Source: Deinococcus terrestris
Lineage (GTDB): Bacteria; Deinococcota; Deinococci; Deinococcales; Deinococcaceae
Length of the DNA stretch: 45,137 nt
Assembly (NCBI RefSeq): GCF_009377345.1
Contig: NZ_WBSL01000015.1
Location: 1-45,137, forward strand
Direction: 5' to 3'
Made by a program: the position numbers and the translations under genes. This document shows, piece by piece, positions 8,606 through 17,407 of the stretch; position 1 is the stretch's first letter, and each line of letters opens with the position of its first letter. The notes beneath the pieces are model-generated. The model did not search any database, was not told where the DNA came from, and saw nothing but the letters and a program-made list of their open reading frames with translations.

Positions 8606-9891
8606 AGGCCCACGCGCGGCGCGCCCTGCTGCTCACTCCCCTGTTGTTCGGCATGGCCGGGGCCACCGACCTGCGGGTCTATCCAGGCTTCAGCGAGGTC
8701 CGTGAGGGCGTCACCGTCCAAGGCCAGCGCCTAGAGATCACCCTCGCGGAAGGGGTCTGGCCCGGCTTATTGCCCGGATCGCTGGAGCTGCGTGGCCTGG
8801 GGCTGACCGGGATCGTGCAGGACCGTGCCCCCGGCTGGCTGGAGCGGTTCCAGGGCCAGACGGTCAAGCTGCGCGAGAATGGGCAGTCCCAGCCTGTCAC
8901 CCTGGTGCGGGCTTCCGACCTCACCATCCGGGACGCAGCAGGGGATTACCGCCAGGTGCGGCTCGACCAACTCGCCTTCCCCACCCTGCCGCCCCAGGAG
9001 CCGCTCGCCGGACCCCGGCGCCTGATCTTCGAGGTGGCCCAGCCCGGCCAGGGGGTGTTCAGCTACCTCACCCGCTCGGTGACCTGGTCGCCCCGCTACA
9101 TCCTCTCGGCGGCGGGGAACAACGCGGGCCTCAACGCCCTGGCCGACATCCGCAACACGGGGACGGTCCCCTACACGTCCCGGACCACCGAGCTGTTCTC
9201 CGGCGAGGCGAATCTGGCGAGGGGTCAGGCGGGATTCGGCAGTGCTCCCGTTCCAGTGACGACCGTGACGACTGGCTTCTTCACCGACACAGAGGATGCC
9301 GCTGCTCCCCCACCGACCCTCAACCCGGCGGCGAGTCTGGGCGGGCTGTACCGGTATGCCCTGGACCGCCCGCTGACCCTGCCCGCTGGGGGGACGGTCA
9401 CCTTGCCCTTCCTGAAGACCCGCCTGACCACCTTCGAGCGCTTCGCCGTGCTGAACACGTACTTCTCGCCGCAGAGCAGCCGGGGCGCCCTGAACCGCAC
9501 CTACCGCCTGACAGCCGACCAGCCCCTGCCCGGCGGCGTGCTGACCGTGCGGGAGGAGGGGCGTGTGGTGGGGCAGACGACACTGCTGGAGACCGAAAAG
9601 GGCGAGAAGATCGAGTTCACGCTGGGCCGTGACCCGGAGGTGCGCTACGGGCGGGTGGTGAAGGTGCTGGAGCCGGGAGAGCGGGGCAGCGGCAGGTATC
9701 AGGTGACCTACACCTTCGAGAACAGCAAGGAACGCCCCCTCCGGGTGGAGTTGACCGAGCGGGTGTACGGCCGGGTCGCGCTCCGGATCAACGGGGTGGA
9801 GAAAACCGGGGAGGCGCGGATGGAACTGCGGGTGGACGTGCCCGCGAGGGGGAGCGTCACCCGCAGCTTCACCGTCGAGATTGAGAATTGA
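8602..9891 (+). CDS. DUF4139 domain-containing exported protein
   Basis: Start is ATG 8602, overlapping the previous stop (ATGA). The 429-residue product has a signal peptide (ARRALLLTPLLFGMAGA) and is predicted to be almost all beta strand. It matches the DUF4139 layout: an N-terminal region with RVYPGFSEVREGVTV, a middle TRSVTWSPRYILS and ADIRNTGTVPY (strands that hold the conserved W-x-P-x-Y), and a C-terminal domain with LEPGERGSGRYQVTYTFENSKERPLRVELTER. DUF4139 proteins are outer-surface or periplasmic proteins of unknown function. A flexible PAAPPPTLNPAAS-type linker lies near residues 230-245. Confidence 0.8.
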   Translation: MKAHARRALLLTPLLFGMAGATDLRVYPGFSEVREGVTVQGQRLEITLAEGVWPGLLPGSLELRGLGLTGIVQDRAPGWLERFQGQTVKLRENGQSQPVTLVRASDLTIRDAAGDYRQVRLDQLAFPTLPPQEPLAGPRRLIFEVAQPGQGVFSYLTRSVTWSPRYILSAAGNNAGLNALADIRNTGTVPYTSRTTELFSGEANLARGQAGFGSAPVPVTTVTTGFFTDTEDAAAPPPTLNPAASLGGLYRYALDRPLTLPAGGTVTLPFLKTRLTTFERFAVLNTYFSPQSSRGALNRTYRLTADQPLPGGVLTVREEGRVVGQTTLLETEKGEKIEFTLGRDPEVRYGRVVKVLEPGERGSGRYQVTYTFENSKERPLRVELTERVYGRVALRINGVEKTGEARMELRVDVPARGSVTRSFTVEIEN

Positions 9892-10001
9892 ACCAGGGCG
9901 CCCTAGGCGTGAGGGCCCGGCGTGAATTCAAAGGTCAAGCACAGAGGTTGCCCCCTGTGCCCCCTCACGCTTTGTCAGCCCCCGTCGGCCAGTCTGGACC
10001 C

Positions 10002-11657
10002 ATGCGCCTGCTTCCCGCCGCCCTGCTGCTGGGTGTCTTGCTGTTTTCCAGCGCCCAAGCGCGTGACCTGACTCCCGCCGAGCGCCGCGCCGTCGCCTCC
10101 CAGGTCCTGACCTGGCCCGCGAGTACCGCCCTGCCCGAACTGCCCCACCTGGCCCGGGCCGAGCTGGGCCAGCATGACGCCTGGCTGGCTGCGCTGCGCC
10201 CGCTCCCGTCCCAGGCCCGCCGGGACGCGGTGATGCTGAGCATGCCCGCCCTGGCCCGGCAGGGCGCGGTGGACGCCGCCCGCCGGGCCCTGGCCCTGGT
10301 GGATCGGCTAGACCGGGTGCGGACGTGGGCTGTGTCGGCCCTGCCGTTCTTGCAGGCGAGGGGCAGCGCTGCGGCAGTTCAGGTGCTGGGCACGCTGGGG
10401 ACACCGGTGGAACGGGTGCAGGCCCTCGCCATCCTGACCCAGGTGGCAATGAGTTCCCCAGCGCCGAAAACGGAGGTGCGCGCCGTGGCGGACGCGACCT
10501 GGGCAGCCTACGGTCGCCTGACCCCCGAGGAGCGGGCACGGCTCGTTCCCCTCATCGCTCCCACCATCGCCATCACGGGGACTCTGAGCCGAGCACAGCA
10601 ACTGATCCCCAGCCTGAAGGACTTCCAAGATCAGGGGCGCTGGCTGGCGGTTACGGAAGCCTTCTATCAGGCGGGCTTTCCACAACTGGCGCGTCAGGCA
10701 CTAGATCAGCTTCCGCTCCAGCAGGCGGACGATTTTGTCCGCATTCGCAGCGCCCTCCTGCTGCTCAAGCTGGGAGACGCTGAGCGGGCGTTTCGGGTGG
10801 CAACCTCCGCACCGCTCCCCTGGACCATGCGTGGGCACCTCGCCCGCGAACTGGCGACGGCGGGACACCCTGCCGAGGCCGCCCGCTTGGCCCGGACCCT
10901 CTCGCCCGACTCCCTCCGCGTCCAGAGCCTGGCGGAACTCGGCGGGATCCTGGCGGGTCAGGGCCAGACCGATGTGGCGCGGCGGTTGGTCGAGGAGGCG
11001 CGGGTGACCCTGCAAAGCAGCGACGCCCCCGACAGCACCTCTGCCGTGGTCCGGGCGCTGGCACGGCTGGGTCAGACGTCCGCCGCCGACGCCCTGATCC
11101 AGGGCTGGAAGGGGCGTAACCCGCAGGGACCGGATCGCCTGCGAGGAGCGCTGGTGCAGGGTCTGGCCGAGCAGGGCAATGTGGGGGAGGCCATCCGGCG
11201 TGCTCAGACCTCACCCTCGCTGCCAACCGTCTACGCCCTGGTCAATGGGGCCGAGGCCCGGGCGAAACAAGGCAGGCAGGAACAGGCCAGCCTCCTGCTG
11301 ATGGCCGCCTTGGAACTGTCGACCAAGGTCCCGGACGAGGCGAGAAGGAGCGTGCTGGCGACACTCGCGCGCGTCTTGCCCTCCACCCTGGACACACTGG
11401 CCACCCACACGCCGCTGCCGGACGACACCTGGGTAGAGGTGGCCGAGATCCGGGCGAGAAAGGGGAACGTGACCGGGGCGAGGGCGGCCCTTTCCCGGTT
11501 GCCCGCAGAGAGGCGGTCACTGGGAGCGTTCTCACTGGCGAGGGGGCTGGTGGAAGGAGGTCACGCCGACCGGGCGCTGCCCCTGTTGCAAGACCCAGCC
11601 CTTCGGGACGCCGTCGCCCGGGTCCTGCTGGGCGAGGAAGTCCAGGCGAGGGAGTGA
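10002..11657 (+). CDS. Exported helical-repeat (TPR/HEAT-like) protein
   Basis: ATG 10002 is chosen because it opens a signal peptide (LLPAALLLGVLLFSSAQA). The 551-residue mature protein is Ala/Leu/Arg-rich and made of antiparallel helix pairs of about 33-38 residues: ARQGAVDAARRALALVDRL, AGFPQLARQALDQLP, KLGDAERAFRVATSAP, TAGHPAEAARLARTLSP, QGQTDVARRLVEEARVTL, QGNVGEAIRRAQTSP. These resemble TPR-type scoops used for protein binding. Nothing identifies a partner. It ends 4 bases before the end of a convergent gene (11662). Confidence 0.7.
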   Translation: MRLLPAALLLGVLLFSSAQARDLTPAERRAVASQVLTWPASTALPELPHLARAELGQHDAWLAALRPLPSQARRDAVMLSMPALARQGAVDAARRALALVDRLDRVRTWAVSALPFLQARGSAAAVQVLGTLGTPVERVQALAILTQVAMSSPAPKTEVRAVADATWAAYGRLTPEERARLVPLIAPTIAITGTLSRAQQLIPSLKDFQDQGRWLAVTEAFYQAGFPQLARQALDQLPLQQADDFVRIRSALLLLKLGDAERAFRVATSAPLPWTMRGHLARELATAGHPAEAARLARTLSPDSLRVQSLAELGGILAGQGQTDVARRLVEEARVTLQSSDAPDSTSAVVRALARLGQTSAADALIQGWKGRNPQGPDRLRGALVQGLAEQGNVGEAIRRAQTSPSLPTVYALVNGAEARAKQGRQEQASLLLMAALELSTKVPDEARRSVLATLARVLPSTLDTLATHTPLPDDTWVEVAEIRARKGNVTGARAALSRLPAERRSLGAFSLARGLVEGGHADRALPLLQDPALRDAVARVLLGEEVQARE

Positions 11658-11661
11658 GGAC

Positions 11662-12291
11662 TCAGGCGTCTCTCCCCGAAGGGCGCCACAACCCAGCCCC
11701 GGCTGTGACGAGGACGCCGACGAGGCCCCAGAGGGTGGGGTTGGGAAAAGTGGAGCGTTGAATGTCCTGGCAACCGGGCGCCGCATGGCTTTCCACCCAG
11801 CGCCCGCAGCTCCACAGGTGCAGCGTCAGCGGCGAGGCGGAGGTCATGCTCACGGGCCGCTCCAGACCCACGGTGTCGGCTGACAGCATGCGGCCATGCT
11901 TCCAGGTTGCCACGAACAGGGTGGCGCCACCGACCACGACCACCAGTGCCAGAGCCACCACACTGACCCGTAAGGCACGCCGGGCCGAGGCGACCGCCCA
12001 CCGCCGCCAGAGTCCCCACATCAGCAGGGTGCTGAGCGCCAGCCAGCCCAGCGTCAGGAGCAGCGAGCGGTGCGGCCCGGTGAGCACCTGGTCCCCGTGG
12101 AGGTACGTCAGGCCAGCCAGGGTGTAGCGCACCCGGTCCACACGGGGATGCGGGTTGTCGCTATCTATGGCTAACCCCATATCCCCTGCGAAGGCCGTAT
12201 CCAGGAAGCTGTAGCCCATCATCCCCACGGCCACGAACAGCCCCAGCACGCTCCAGAGCGTCACGATCAGCCCAGGCCAGCGCCCTTTCAC
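11662..12291 (-). CDS. Four-helix integral membrane protein, hypothetical
   Basis: Start is GTG 12291, which overlaps the stop of the lipoprotein gene upstream (GTGA); the longer open frame upstream runs antisense through that gene and is not used. The 209-residue product has four hydrophobic helices (about 7-30, 74-94, 106-128 and 184-202). Between the third and fourth is an external-type loop with two cysteines (LWSCGRWVESHAAPGCQD) that could form a disulfide. The lipoprotein partner suggests a small envelope complex. No family recognised. Confidence 0.65.
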   Translation of the reverse strand: MKGRWPGLIVTLWSVLGLFVAVGMMGYSFLDTAFAGDMGLAIDSDNPHPRVDRVRYTLAGLTYLHGDQVLTGPHRSLLLTLGWLALSTLLMWGLWRRWAVASARRALRVSVVALALVVVVGGATLFVATWKHGRMLSADTVGLERPVSMTSASPLTLHLWSCGRWVESHAAPGCQDIQRSTFPNPTLWGLVGVLVTAGAGLWRPSGRDA

Positions 12292-12764
12292 CAAGACCCG
12301 GCCTCCCGGGTGACATGCCTGCTGGCCTGCACTGGCTGGAAGGTCAGATGCAGCGTAACCGGCGTTCCGGTGAGGATTCCGCCGCATCCCCCGGCGTCGC
12401 GGCCCGGAATGTTCACCTCGACCGACTGCACCGCGGCGCCGGGCGCGCTGACGTCGAAACGGTACCGGCCCGGCTGCCCGAAGCTGCATGCCACATCGCA
12501 CACCAGCCGGTCCGCCTCCACCCGGATGCCAGAGATCGTCCCGCCCACCGAGCCGCTGTACCCGGCCGCCTCCCAGGGGGTCACCGGCTGACCATTCCTC
12601 GACACATTCCGGATGTCCACCGTGGGCAAGGCGGTACCAGCCCCCGCAATCCTCGCGGATTCGACGCGGATCATTCCGGGGACGCCTCCTGCAGGACAGG
12701 GAGCGCCCCCACGAATGCCACAGCCCATCAACAGGAAGGGAATCGTTAGGAGGATGCGCTTCAT
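12288..12764 (-). CDS. Hypothetical lipoprotein
   Basis: This 158-residue protein has a type II signal peptide with lipobox LLMGC (C15). The mature part is Gly/Val-rich and predicted beta, with several cysteines (APCPAGG, VCDVACSFG, GGCGG) that could form disulfides. RNVSRNGQPVTPWE and SGIRVEADRLVCDV suggest an Ig-like fold. It is the first gene of a two-gene operon with the membrane protein downstream. Function is unknown. Confidence 0.65.
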   Translation of the reverse strand: MKRILLTIPFLLMGCGIRGGAPCPAGGVPGMIRVESARIAGAGTALPTVDIRNVSRNGQPVTPWEAAGYSGSVGGTISGIRVEADRLVCDVACSFGQPGRYRFDVSAPGAAVQSVEVNIPGRDAGGCGGILTGTPVTLHLTFQPVQASRHVTREAGSW

Positions 12765-12770
12765 GGCCCA

Positions 12771-12776
12771 ATGGTA
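12771..12776 (-). promoter_or_regulatory. Leaderless-type -10 box TACCAT
   Basis: On the minus strand TACCAT ends 6 bases before the ATG at 12764, with no ribosome-binding site between. It is probably the promoter of the lipoprotein/membrane-protein pair. Confidence 0.5.
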
Positions 12777-13045
12777 CCCGGCCGGGTTCAGCGGCTGTGG
12801 CCATCTGCCATCTACTGTGGCAGCCGTCTTCCCGGGCGTGGTGGACCTGCGTGCCTGCGCTACAGCCGCTTCCAGTCATGTCCGTGCGGTTGGCACTGGC
12901 ATGCGCAATACCCACGCGCGCCTCGGTATGGCCAGTTCGCCCAGATTCACCTTCAAGCGGGATCAGGAGCGATCGCTGGACGCACGGTGTTCCCAAGGCC
13001 GTCCGTGGGCTGCACAGTTGAGCCGCGAAGCGCAGACCTCACGGG

Positions 13046-13051
13046 TACACT
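13046..13051 (+). promoter_or_regulatory. Leaderless-type -10 box TACACT
   Basis: TACACT lies 5 bases before the ATG at 13057. The open frame extends upstream to 12613, but this box and the signal peptide both point to 13057 as the real start. Confidence 0.5.
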
Positions 13052-13056
13052 CAGCC

Positions 13057-14445
13057 ATGAAAGCCTCAGCCTGGAGGGCGCTCGCGGTGACGCTCGTCCT
13101 GTGGTCGTCCGGCGTGCCCGCACAGGCCCGGCAAGGTCAGGCGCTCCCGGGCGTGGCCCTCGGCAGCGTCATTCATGACCTCGCCCGCAAGAACGGGGTC
13201 CTGGTGCCCCACCTTAATGCCCTCTGGCCGGGGGGCGACCAAGCCAATACCACCCTGGTCCTCACCGACGGGGCCGAGGTCTATGAGATCACCGGCTCCA
13301 TGGTCAAGCGCCTGCCAGACTCGGCCCTGGCCGAGGTCCGGACCCAGATCGACGTCAACCAGCCGCGCTCTTTTCAGGTCGTGCCGTCCCAGCGCAAGGC
13401 GTACTACCGCTTCTCGCTCCACCTGCTTCCCACCCAGGCCGCGCCGCCCCTGATCGCCGACGCCCTGGACGAATTTCTGGGTTTCGTCTACCACGAGCAG
13501 TTTCATTTTCTCGTGCAGCCAGAGTGGCCACGCTCCCCCGACACCCTGAACCCGGACATCTACGAGGACTATCCGAGCGACCCCCTTCCCCGGGCCTACC
13601 GCCGTGCCCTCGCGCAGTCGCTGCGGACGGCCCTGCTGAGCCGTGAGCCGGCGGGCCGGCAAGCGGCCCTGAGGCAGGCCGCCGGACTGTTCACCGGCTG
13701 GAAGACCCAGTACCCGGACGAGGTCCGGCGGAGCCGCTCCACCGACCTCCTCGAGGGGACGGCGACCTACTTCGAGGCCAGACTGCGTCTCCTCGCGCAG
13801 GGCCTGGACGGGGACCCCGCGGCGCTGGGAGACCGACTGGACCAGATCACCCGGGTGACGCCTCCTGGCCTGAGGGTGGAGGGCTACCAGTTGGGAGCGC
13901 TGGCAGGCCTGCTGCTCGATCAGGTGGACCCGGAACGGCAGTGGACCGGGGAAGTTCAGGGGGGCCAGACACCCGTGGAAGTCCTGCTTCGCCGCTTCCC
14001 CCAGCCCAGTCAGGCACCTCCAGCAGCGGTCGTGGAGGCAGTCCGGACGCTGGCCGGGCAACTGGAGAGCGCTGTGGCTCCGCGGCTTGACCCGGTCATC
14101 GCAGGGTACGAGGCGGGACAGCCCCTGCTGCGCGTCCCCGGGGAGATCGTGGGGTCGTTTCATGTGCGGGGCGGCTTCTACCGGTCGGCCCGGATGCCGG
14201 GCTGGGGCCTGGTGACCCTGTCGTCCATCCGGGTGCGGACGGAAGCGGGAGAGGTGGAGGTCAAGGATGTGGTGTGGATGCAGAACCTCGACCAGGTGGA
14301 GGAGCGGGGGCTGACGGTACTGCTCGATCCCACGTGGGTGAGCGAGGAAGGGGGGGTGCTGACCGTACGCAGTCCCCATTTTTCCCGGCCGCTCTTGGCC
14401 ACCGTCAAGGACGAGCAGGGCCGCACGATCTACACCGCCCGGTAA
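13057..14445 (+). CDS. Exported HExxH metallopeptidase-like protein
   Basis: The 462-residue product begins with a signal peptide (AWRALAVTLVLWSSGVPAQA). It carries a zinc-peptidase motif, H146-E147-x-x-H150 (FVYHEQFHFLV), and a second conserved-looking motif about 80 residues later (LLEGTATYFEAR) where E233 is the probable third ligand, as in gluzincins whose second motif reads EGxAxYF. The N-terminal 130 residues and the C-terminal beta-rich part (REIVGSFHVRGG-like strands to the end) have no recognised family. It probably acts outside the cytoplasm. Substrate unknown. It stands alone, with a divergent lipoprotein gene upstream and a strong hairpin downstream. Confidence 0.65.
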   Translation: MKASAWRALAVTLVLWSSGVPAQARQGQALPGVALGSVIHDLARKNGVLVPHLNALWPGGDQANTTLVLTDGAEVYEITGSMVKRLPDSALAEVRTQIDVNQPRSFQVVPSQRKAYYRFSLHLLPTQAAPPLIADALDEFLGFVYHEQFHFLVQPEWPRSPDTLNPDIYEDYPSDPLPRAYRRALAQSLRTALLSREPAGRQAALRQAAGLFTGWKTQYPDEVRRSRSTDLLEGTATYFEARLRLLAQGLDGDPAALGDRLDQITRVTPPGLRVEGYQLGALAGLLLDQVDPERQWTGEVQGGQTPVEVLLRRFPQPSQAPPAAVVEAVRTLAGQLESAVAPRLDPVIAGYEAGQPLLRVPGEIVGSFHVRGGFYRSARMPGWGLVTLSSIRVRTEAGEVEVKDVVWMQNLDQVEERGLTVLLDPTWVSEEGGVLTVRSPHFSRPLLATVKDEQGRTIYTAR

Positions 14446-14962
14446 CCGCGCAGCAGGAGGTCCATGGACAGAGGGGCCTTCGCGCCGATTTCCACGGCCT
14501 GAGGGCTCACCCTGGCACGGTCCGAAGTGCCGGCGACGTGTCGTCTGAAGAGGGTGCGGGGGGCAGGACAGCGTCTACGTGGCCGCGTCCTGCCCGGTCC
14601 AGTGGCCCCGCGAGCGGCACCCGACTTGCCGGAGGGTTGCCTCCCTGCGTGGGCCACACCAGCGGCGGCCTCGGAGGCTGGTCCCCCAGGGTGAGGGATA
14701 GGAGAGGCGAGCGCAACACGCCGAACGGCTCAGCTCAAGACAGGAGGAGCGTTCGGCGTGTTTCAGAACAGGCCGCTGAACTGGCGAATGTCGTCATCCT
14801 TATGGGCTGAACCTGGGCCTGGAGGTTACGCCACTCCTGGGATGATCCACACCTGCGAGGTGATCTGTCCCTGGCGCTTGGGCGCGGACTTCTGGCAGTG
14901 TGGCAGACGTGAGTCCCACAGGATCGGCAGGCTCCCACCGCTCTTCTGGGACCCTTTTGGCC
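14446..14962. other. Non-coding stretch with one strong hairpin
   Basis: These 517 bases contain no convincing gene: the open frames here are antisense or lack a plausible start and signal. The only clear structure is the inverted repeat at 14715-14762, listed separately. Confidence 0.5.
14715..14762. terminator. Hairpin, probable transcription terminator
   Basis: A perfect 13-bp inverted repeat (AACACGCCGAACG at 14715-14727, complement at 14750-14762) encloses a 22-base loop and is followed on the plus strand by TTTC. The T tract is short, but the stem is long and GC-rich and lies between two plus-strand transcription units. Confidence 0.6.
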
Positions 14963-15349
14963 GTGGGAGGAGGACGCTGGAATCGGAAGTTCGCACGGTT
15001 CAGCGGCCTGTTGGCTCTCGTGATGTTGCTGGCAGGCTGCACGATGGGCGGTATCTCTGACGAGCCGCTGGCCGGTGAGTACGTGCTGATCACAGACGAC
15101 GAGGACCTCAATGAGTACTCGATAGGCAGACGCCGCCAAGAAAACTGGACCCTGCTGATCGGAGCAGTAACTCACATCGCCCACGATCAGAACTTCATCC
15201 TGGCGATCGGTTATGACGGGTACTTCATCGTGCGGGTGCGCGAGCAACAGACTTTCGGGCCATTGAGCGCCCGGGAATTTCAGGAGAAGCGCAAGACCCT
15301 CCAGGTTCCCCCCGGGCTCCACCTCAAGGTCCTCCCGCCGCTTGACTGA
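14963..15349 (+). CDS. Hypothetical lipoprotein
   Basis: The start is uncertain: the frame is open from GTG 14900, but GTG 14963 gives an ideal lipoprotein signal (basic RWNRKFAR, then LLALVMLLAGC with C26). The 128-residue product contains EPLAGEYVLITDDEDL and later YDGYFIVRVREQQTFGPLSAREFQEK, a pattern seen in small single-domain lipoproteins. No family is recognised. The next gene encodes another small lipoprotein with a similar opening after the lipid anchor (a G-x-Y motif), so the two may be distant paralogues. Confidence 0.6.
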   Translation: MGGGRWNRKFARFSGLLALVMLLAGCTMGGISDEPLAGEYVLITDDEDLNEYSIGRRRQENWTLLIGAVTHIAHDQNFILAIGYDGYFIVRVREQQTFGPLSAREFQEKRKTLQVPPGLHLKVLPPLD

Positions 15350-15516
15350 CTGGGAGAAACGGAGAAGGGACCGGCCTCACTTCTGCCTGCGTCCGTATTC
15401 CCTCGGTCTCCCGGTCCGTCGGGGACAGCGAGTTCCTGCGCTCGGCCAAGGCAGCGGCCTGAGCCGGGGGAAGGCTGCGGAGCACGCGTCCACCTGCTCG
15501 TCGGCCGCGTGGCAGC

Positions 15517-15936
15517 ATGCGTCCCGTAATGGACGCTGTCCAAAAGCACCGCCGGCTCCGTCAGCTTACCCTGGCCATGGCCTTCCTTCTGGTCGCCTGC
15601 GCAGGGCCAAGCCCTGTGACCGCAGCCGACGTCGTCGGCACGTACCGCAATGGAACTGGCTACGTCATTACCCTCCAGCAAGGTGGATCGTACGAGGCGG
15701 TGGATGCCCAGGGGCAACGGGTCGAGCGGGGGGAATGGACCCTGGAGCCTGGTGGTCAGCGAATCTCCCTCCGACGTTGCCGCGTGGTGGCGCCCGCCGA
15801 GAGGGCCGACCGGGGGTGCTTGGAATTCTCGGGATACACGGTGAACACAGTCATCGCTCATCTCGGCGACGAGGTCATCATTGGGACAGGCGAGCCGCCG
15901 GAGGACGACTACCGTCGGGTCCTGAGAGCACGCTGA
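15517..15936 (+). CDS. Hypothetical lipoprotein
   Basis: This 139-residue protein has lipobox LLVAC (C28). The mature domain reads VVGTYRNGTGYVITLQQGGSYEAVDAQ..GEWTLEPGGQRISL, the layout of a small lipocalin-like beta barrel (GxYxxG...tLxxdGxYxxxxxxGxWxxxxxxIxL). Met5 (base 15529) is an alternative start and would give a more usual signal length. No partner gene is coupled to it. Confidence 0.65.
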   Translation: MRPVMDAVQKHRRLRQLTLAMAFLLVACAGPSPVTAADVVGTYRNGTGYVITLQQGGSYEAVDAQGQRVERGEWTLEPGGQRISLRRCRVVAPAERADRGCLEFSGYTVNTVIAHLGDEVIIGTGEPPEDDYRRVLRAR

Positions 15937-16172
15937 CGCGGGAGAGGTGAGGCCATCTGACGAGGTCCTCTGGATTTGATGGGCGAGGTTGGGAGGCACC
16001 TCCAATAGGCACACGAACCCACTGGGAGGTAGTGCCCAGAAAGAACGACGGACTGAGGGTATTGGCGGCCTTGAGGTGAGTCAGCAGCATCTCGGACCTT
16101 GAGAGGAACGTGACCGACCTGGTCCTTGAGCGACACCCTCAGGAACACGCAGTGCCTTCCCGTGGTTGGGTG

Positions 16173-17396
16173 CTATGCCTCTTCTGCCAGCTTGATCAGC
16201 AGCTTCAAGTAGTACGGCACGTAAGGTCGTGCGCCCGAGACCGTCCCCTCCCACGAGCGGAACCGCTGTTCGTAGGCCAGGACCCGGTGCGCCAGAGCCA
16301 GCAGGCGAGCATCCTGCCAGGCAGCTCCTGTCTTTGCAGTCCCCAGTGCTCTGAGGTAGTCCTCCCACAGCGTCTCGACCAACTGCGGGTGAGTGGTGCG
16401 CACCGGCAGGGAAGGACGCAGGGAGACCCAGGCCAGCAGCCAGCCGATATCCAGGAAGGGATGCGCGACGCCCGCTTCACTCCAGTCGAACCAGCGCACG
16501 CCGTCCGCACCAACGAGGGCATTCATCGGCTGCGCATCGCCGTGGACCGTCCGCTCGGGAAGGTCAAGGGCCAGGATTCGGCCATGCGCTTGCCGGATGG
16601 TGGGAAGAGCTTCCCGGAGTCGCGTACGTGTCGCTTCATCTTGGTCCCAGACCCTGGTCAGGGCCTCACTCTTCACCAGAGCTTCCAGCTCTTCCACCAG
16701 CCTCCGGAAGGGAAATTCAGGGCACCCAAGGCCCCGAAGCACGCTGGGATCGACCTCACGGTGAATAGCGGCCAGGTGCGTGACGGCTTCCTGCCAGGGG
16801 TTCAGCTCGGCCACCTCACTCAGCCGCTGCCCTCCGGCGCGGGTAGCCAGCCAGTCCCGGGACAGCGCGGCCCGCAAGACCGGGACGGTCAGCTCTGGCT
16901 GAAGGGCGGCCAGACGCGTGGTCACGGCGGCCTCCCGGGACCCATCACCCGCTTTGAGATAGGCGCCGCCCGCTGCGGTCTCCACGTAGAGGACACAAGC
17001 GAGGTCGTAGGTGCTGATTTGACGCACGGGGCCTGTAGCCGTGTCTCCACTGGCATGTACCGCACCAAGCAGCCACGCCGCAGCCTGAGTGAACCAGCCG
17101 GGCTGCTGCCAGGGTCGGGCATGGGGAGGGAGGTCCGTAATGCAGGTCGCCGTTGGTAGCCCTTGTACCGAGGTCAGCGCTTCCATGCGAACGGTGGGGG
17201 AGGGTTGTCGAAACAGCGCTTCTGCATCGTGCAGGACAATGGCGTCCAGGCCGCTGAGTTCGCGAACGTAGACTTGCAGGCCAGAGACGGAAAGCTGCGT
17301 GGCGGAGACCGCTTGGTCGGCAAACTCGACCCAGGTACCGTCCGCAAGAGAAATTAGGAAGCGCACGCGGACCGCGTCGGAAGCAGCACTGGTCAT
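16173..17396 (-). CDS. Aminoglycoside-phosphotransferase-fold (APH/choline-kinase-like) protein
   Basis: The C-terminal 250 residues show the APH kinase-like core: catalytic loop TVHGDAQPMNALV (HxDxxxxN) and the metal-binding DFG equivalent FDWSEAGVAHPFLDI. The N-terminal 130 residues (VRFLISLADGTWVEFADQ...) form an additional beta-rich domain that resembles those fused to some phosphotransferases; its role is unclear. Proteins of this fold phosphorylate small alcohols or antibiotics; the substrate cannot be told from sequence. The start ATG lies 11 bases after the HAD-hydrolase gene, so the two form an operon that pairs a possible phosphatase with a kinase-like enzyme. Confidence 0.8.
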   Translation of the reverse strand: MTSAASDAVRVRFLISLADGTWVEFADQAVSATQLSVSGLQVYVRELSGLDAIVLHDAEALFRQPSPTVRMEALTSVQGLPTATCITDLPPHARPWQQPGWFTQAAAWLLGAVHASGDTATGPVRQISTYDLACVLYVETAAGGAYLKAGDGSREAAVTTRLAALQPELTVPVLRAALSRDWLATRAGGQRLSEVAELNPWQEAVTHLAAIHREVDPSVLRGLGCPEFPFRRLVEELEALVKSEALTRVWDQDEATRTRLREALPTIRQAHGRILALDLPERTVHGDAQPMNALVGADGVRWFDWSEAGVAHPFLDIGWLLAWVSLRPSLPVRTTHPQLVETLWEDYLRALGTAKTGAAWQDARLLALAHRVLAYEQRFRSWEGTVSGARPYVPYYLKLLIKLAEEA

Positions 17397-17407
17397 GTTC
17401 GATGAAC

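Noticed and set aside
14735..15322. 195-codon minus-strand frame opposite the lipoprotein
   Set aside because: The plus-strand frame has a clear lipoprotein signal; this one is its antisense shadow.
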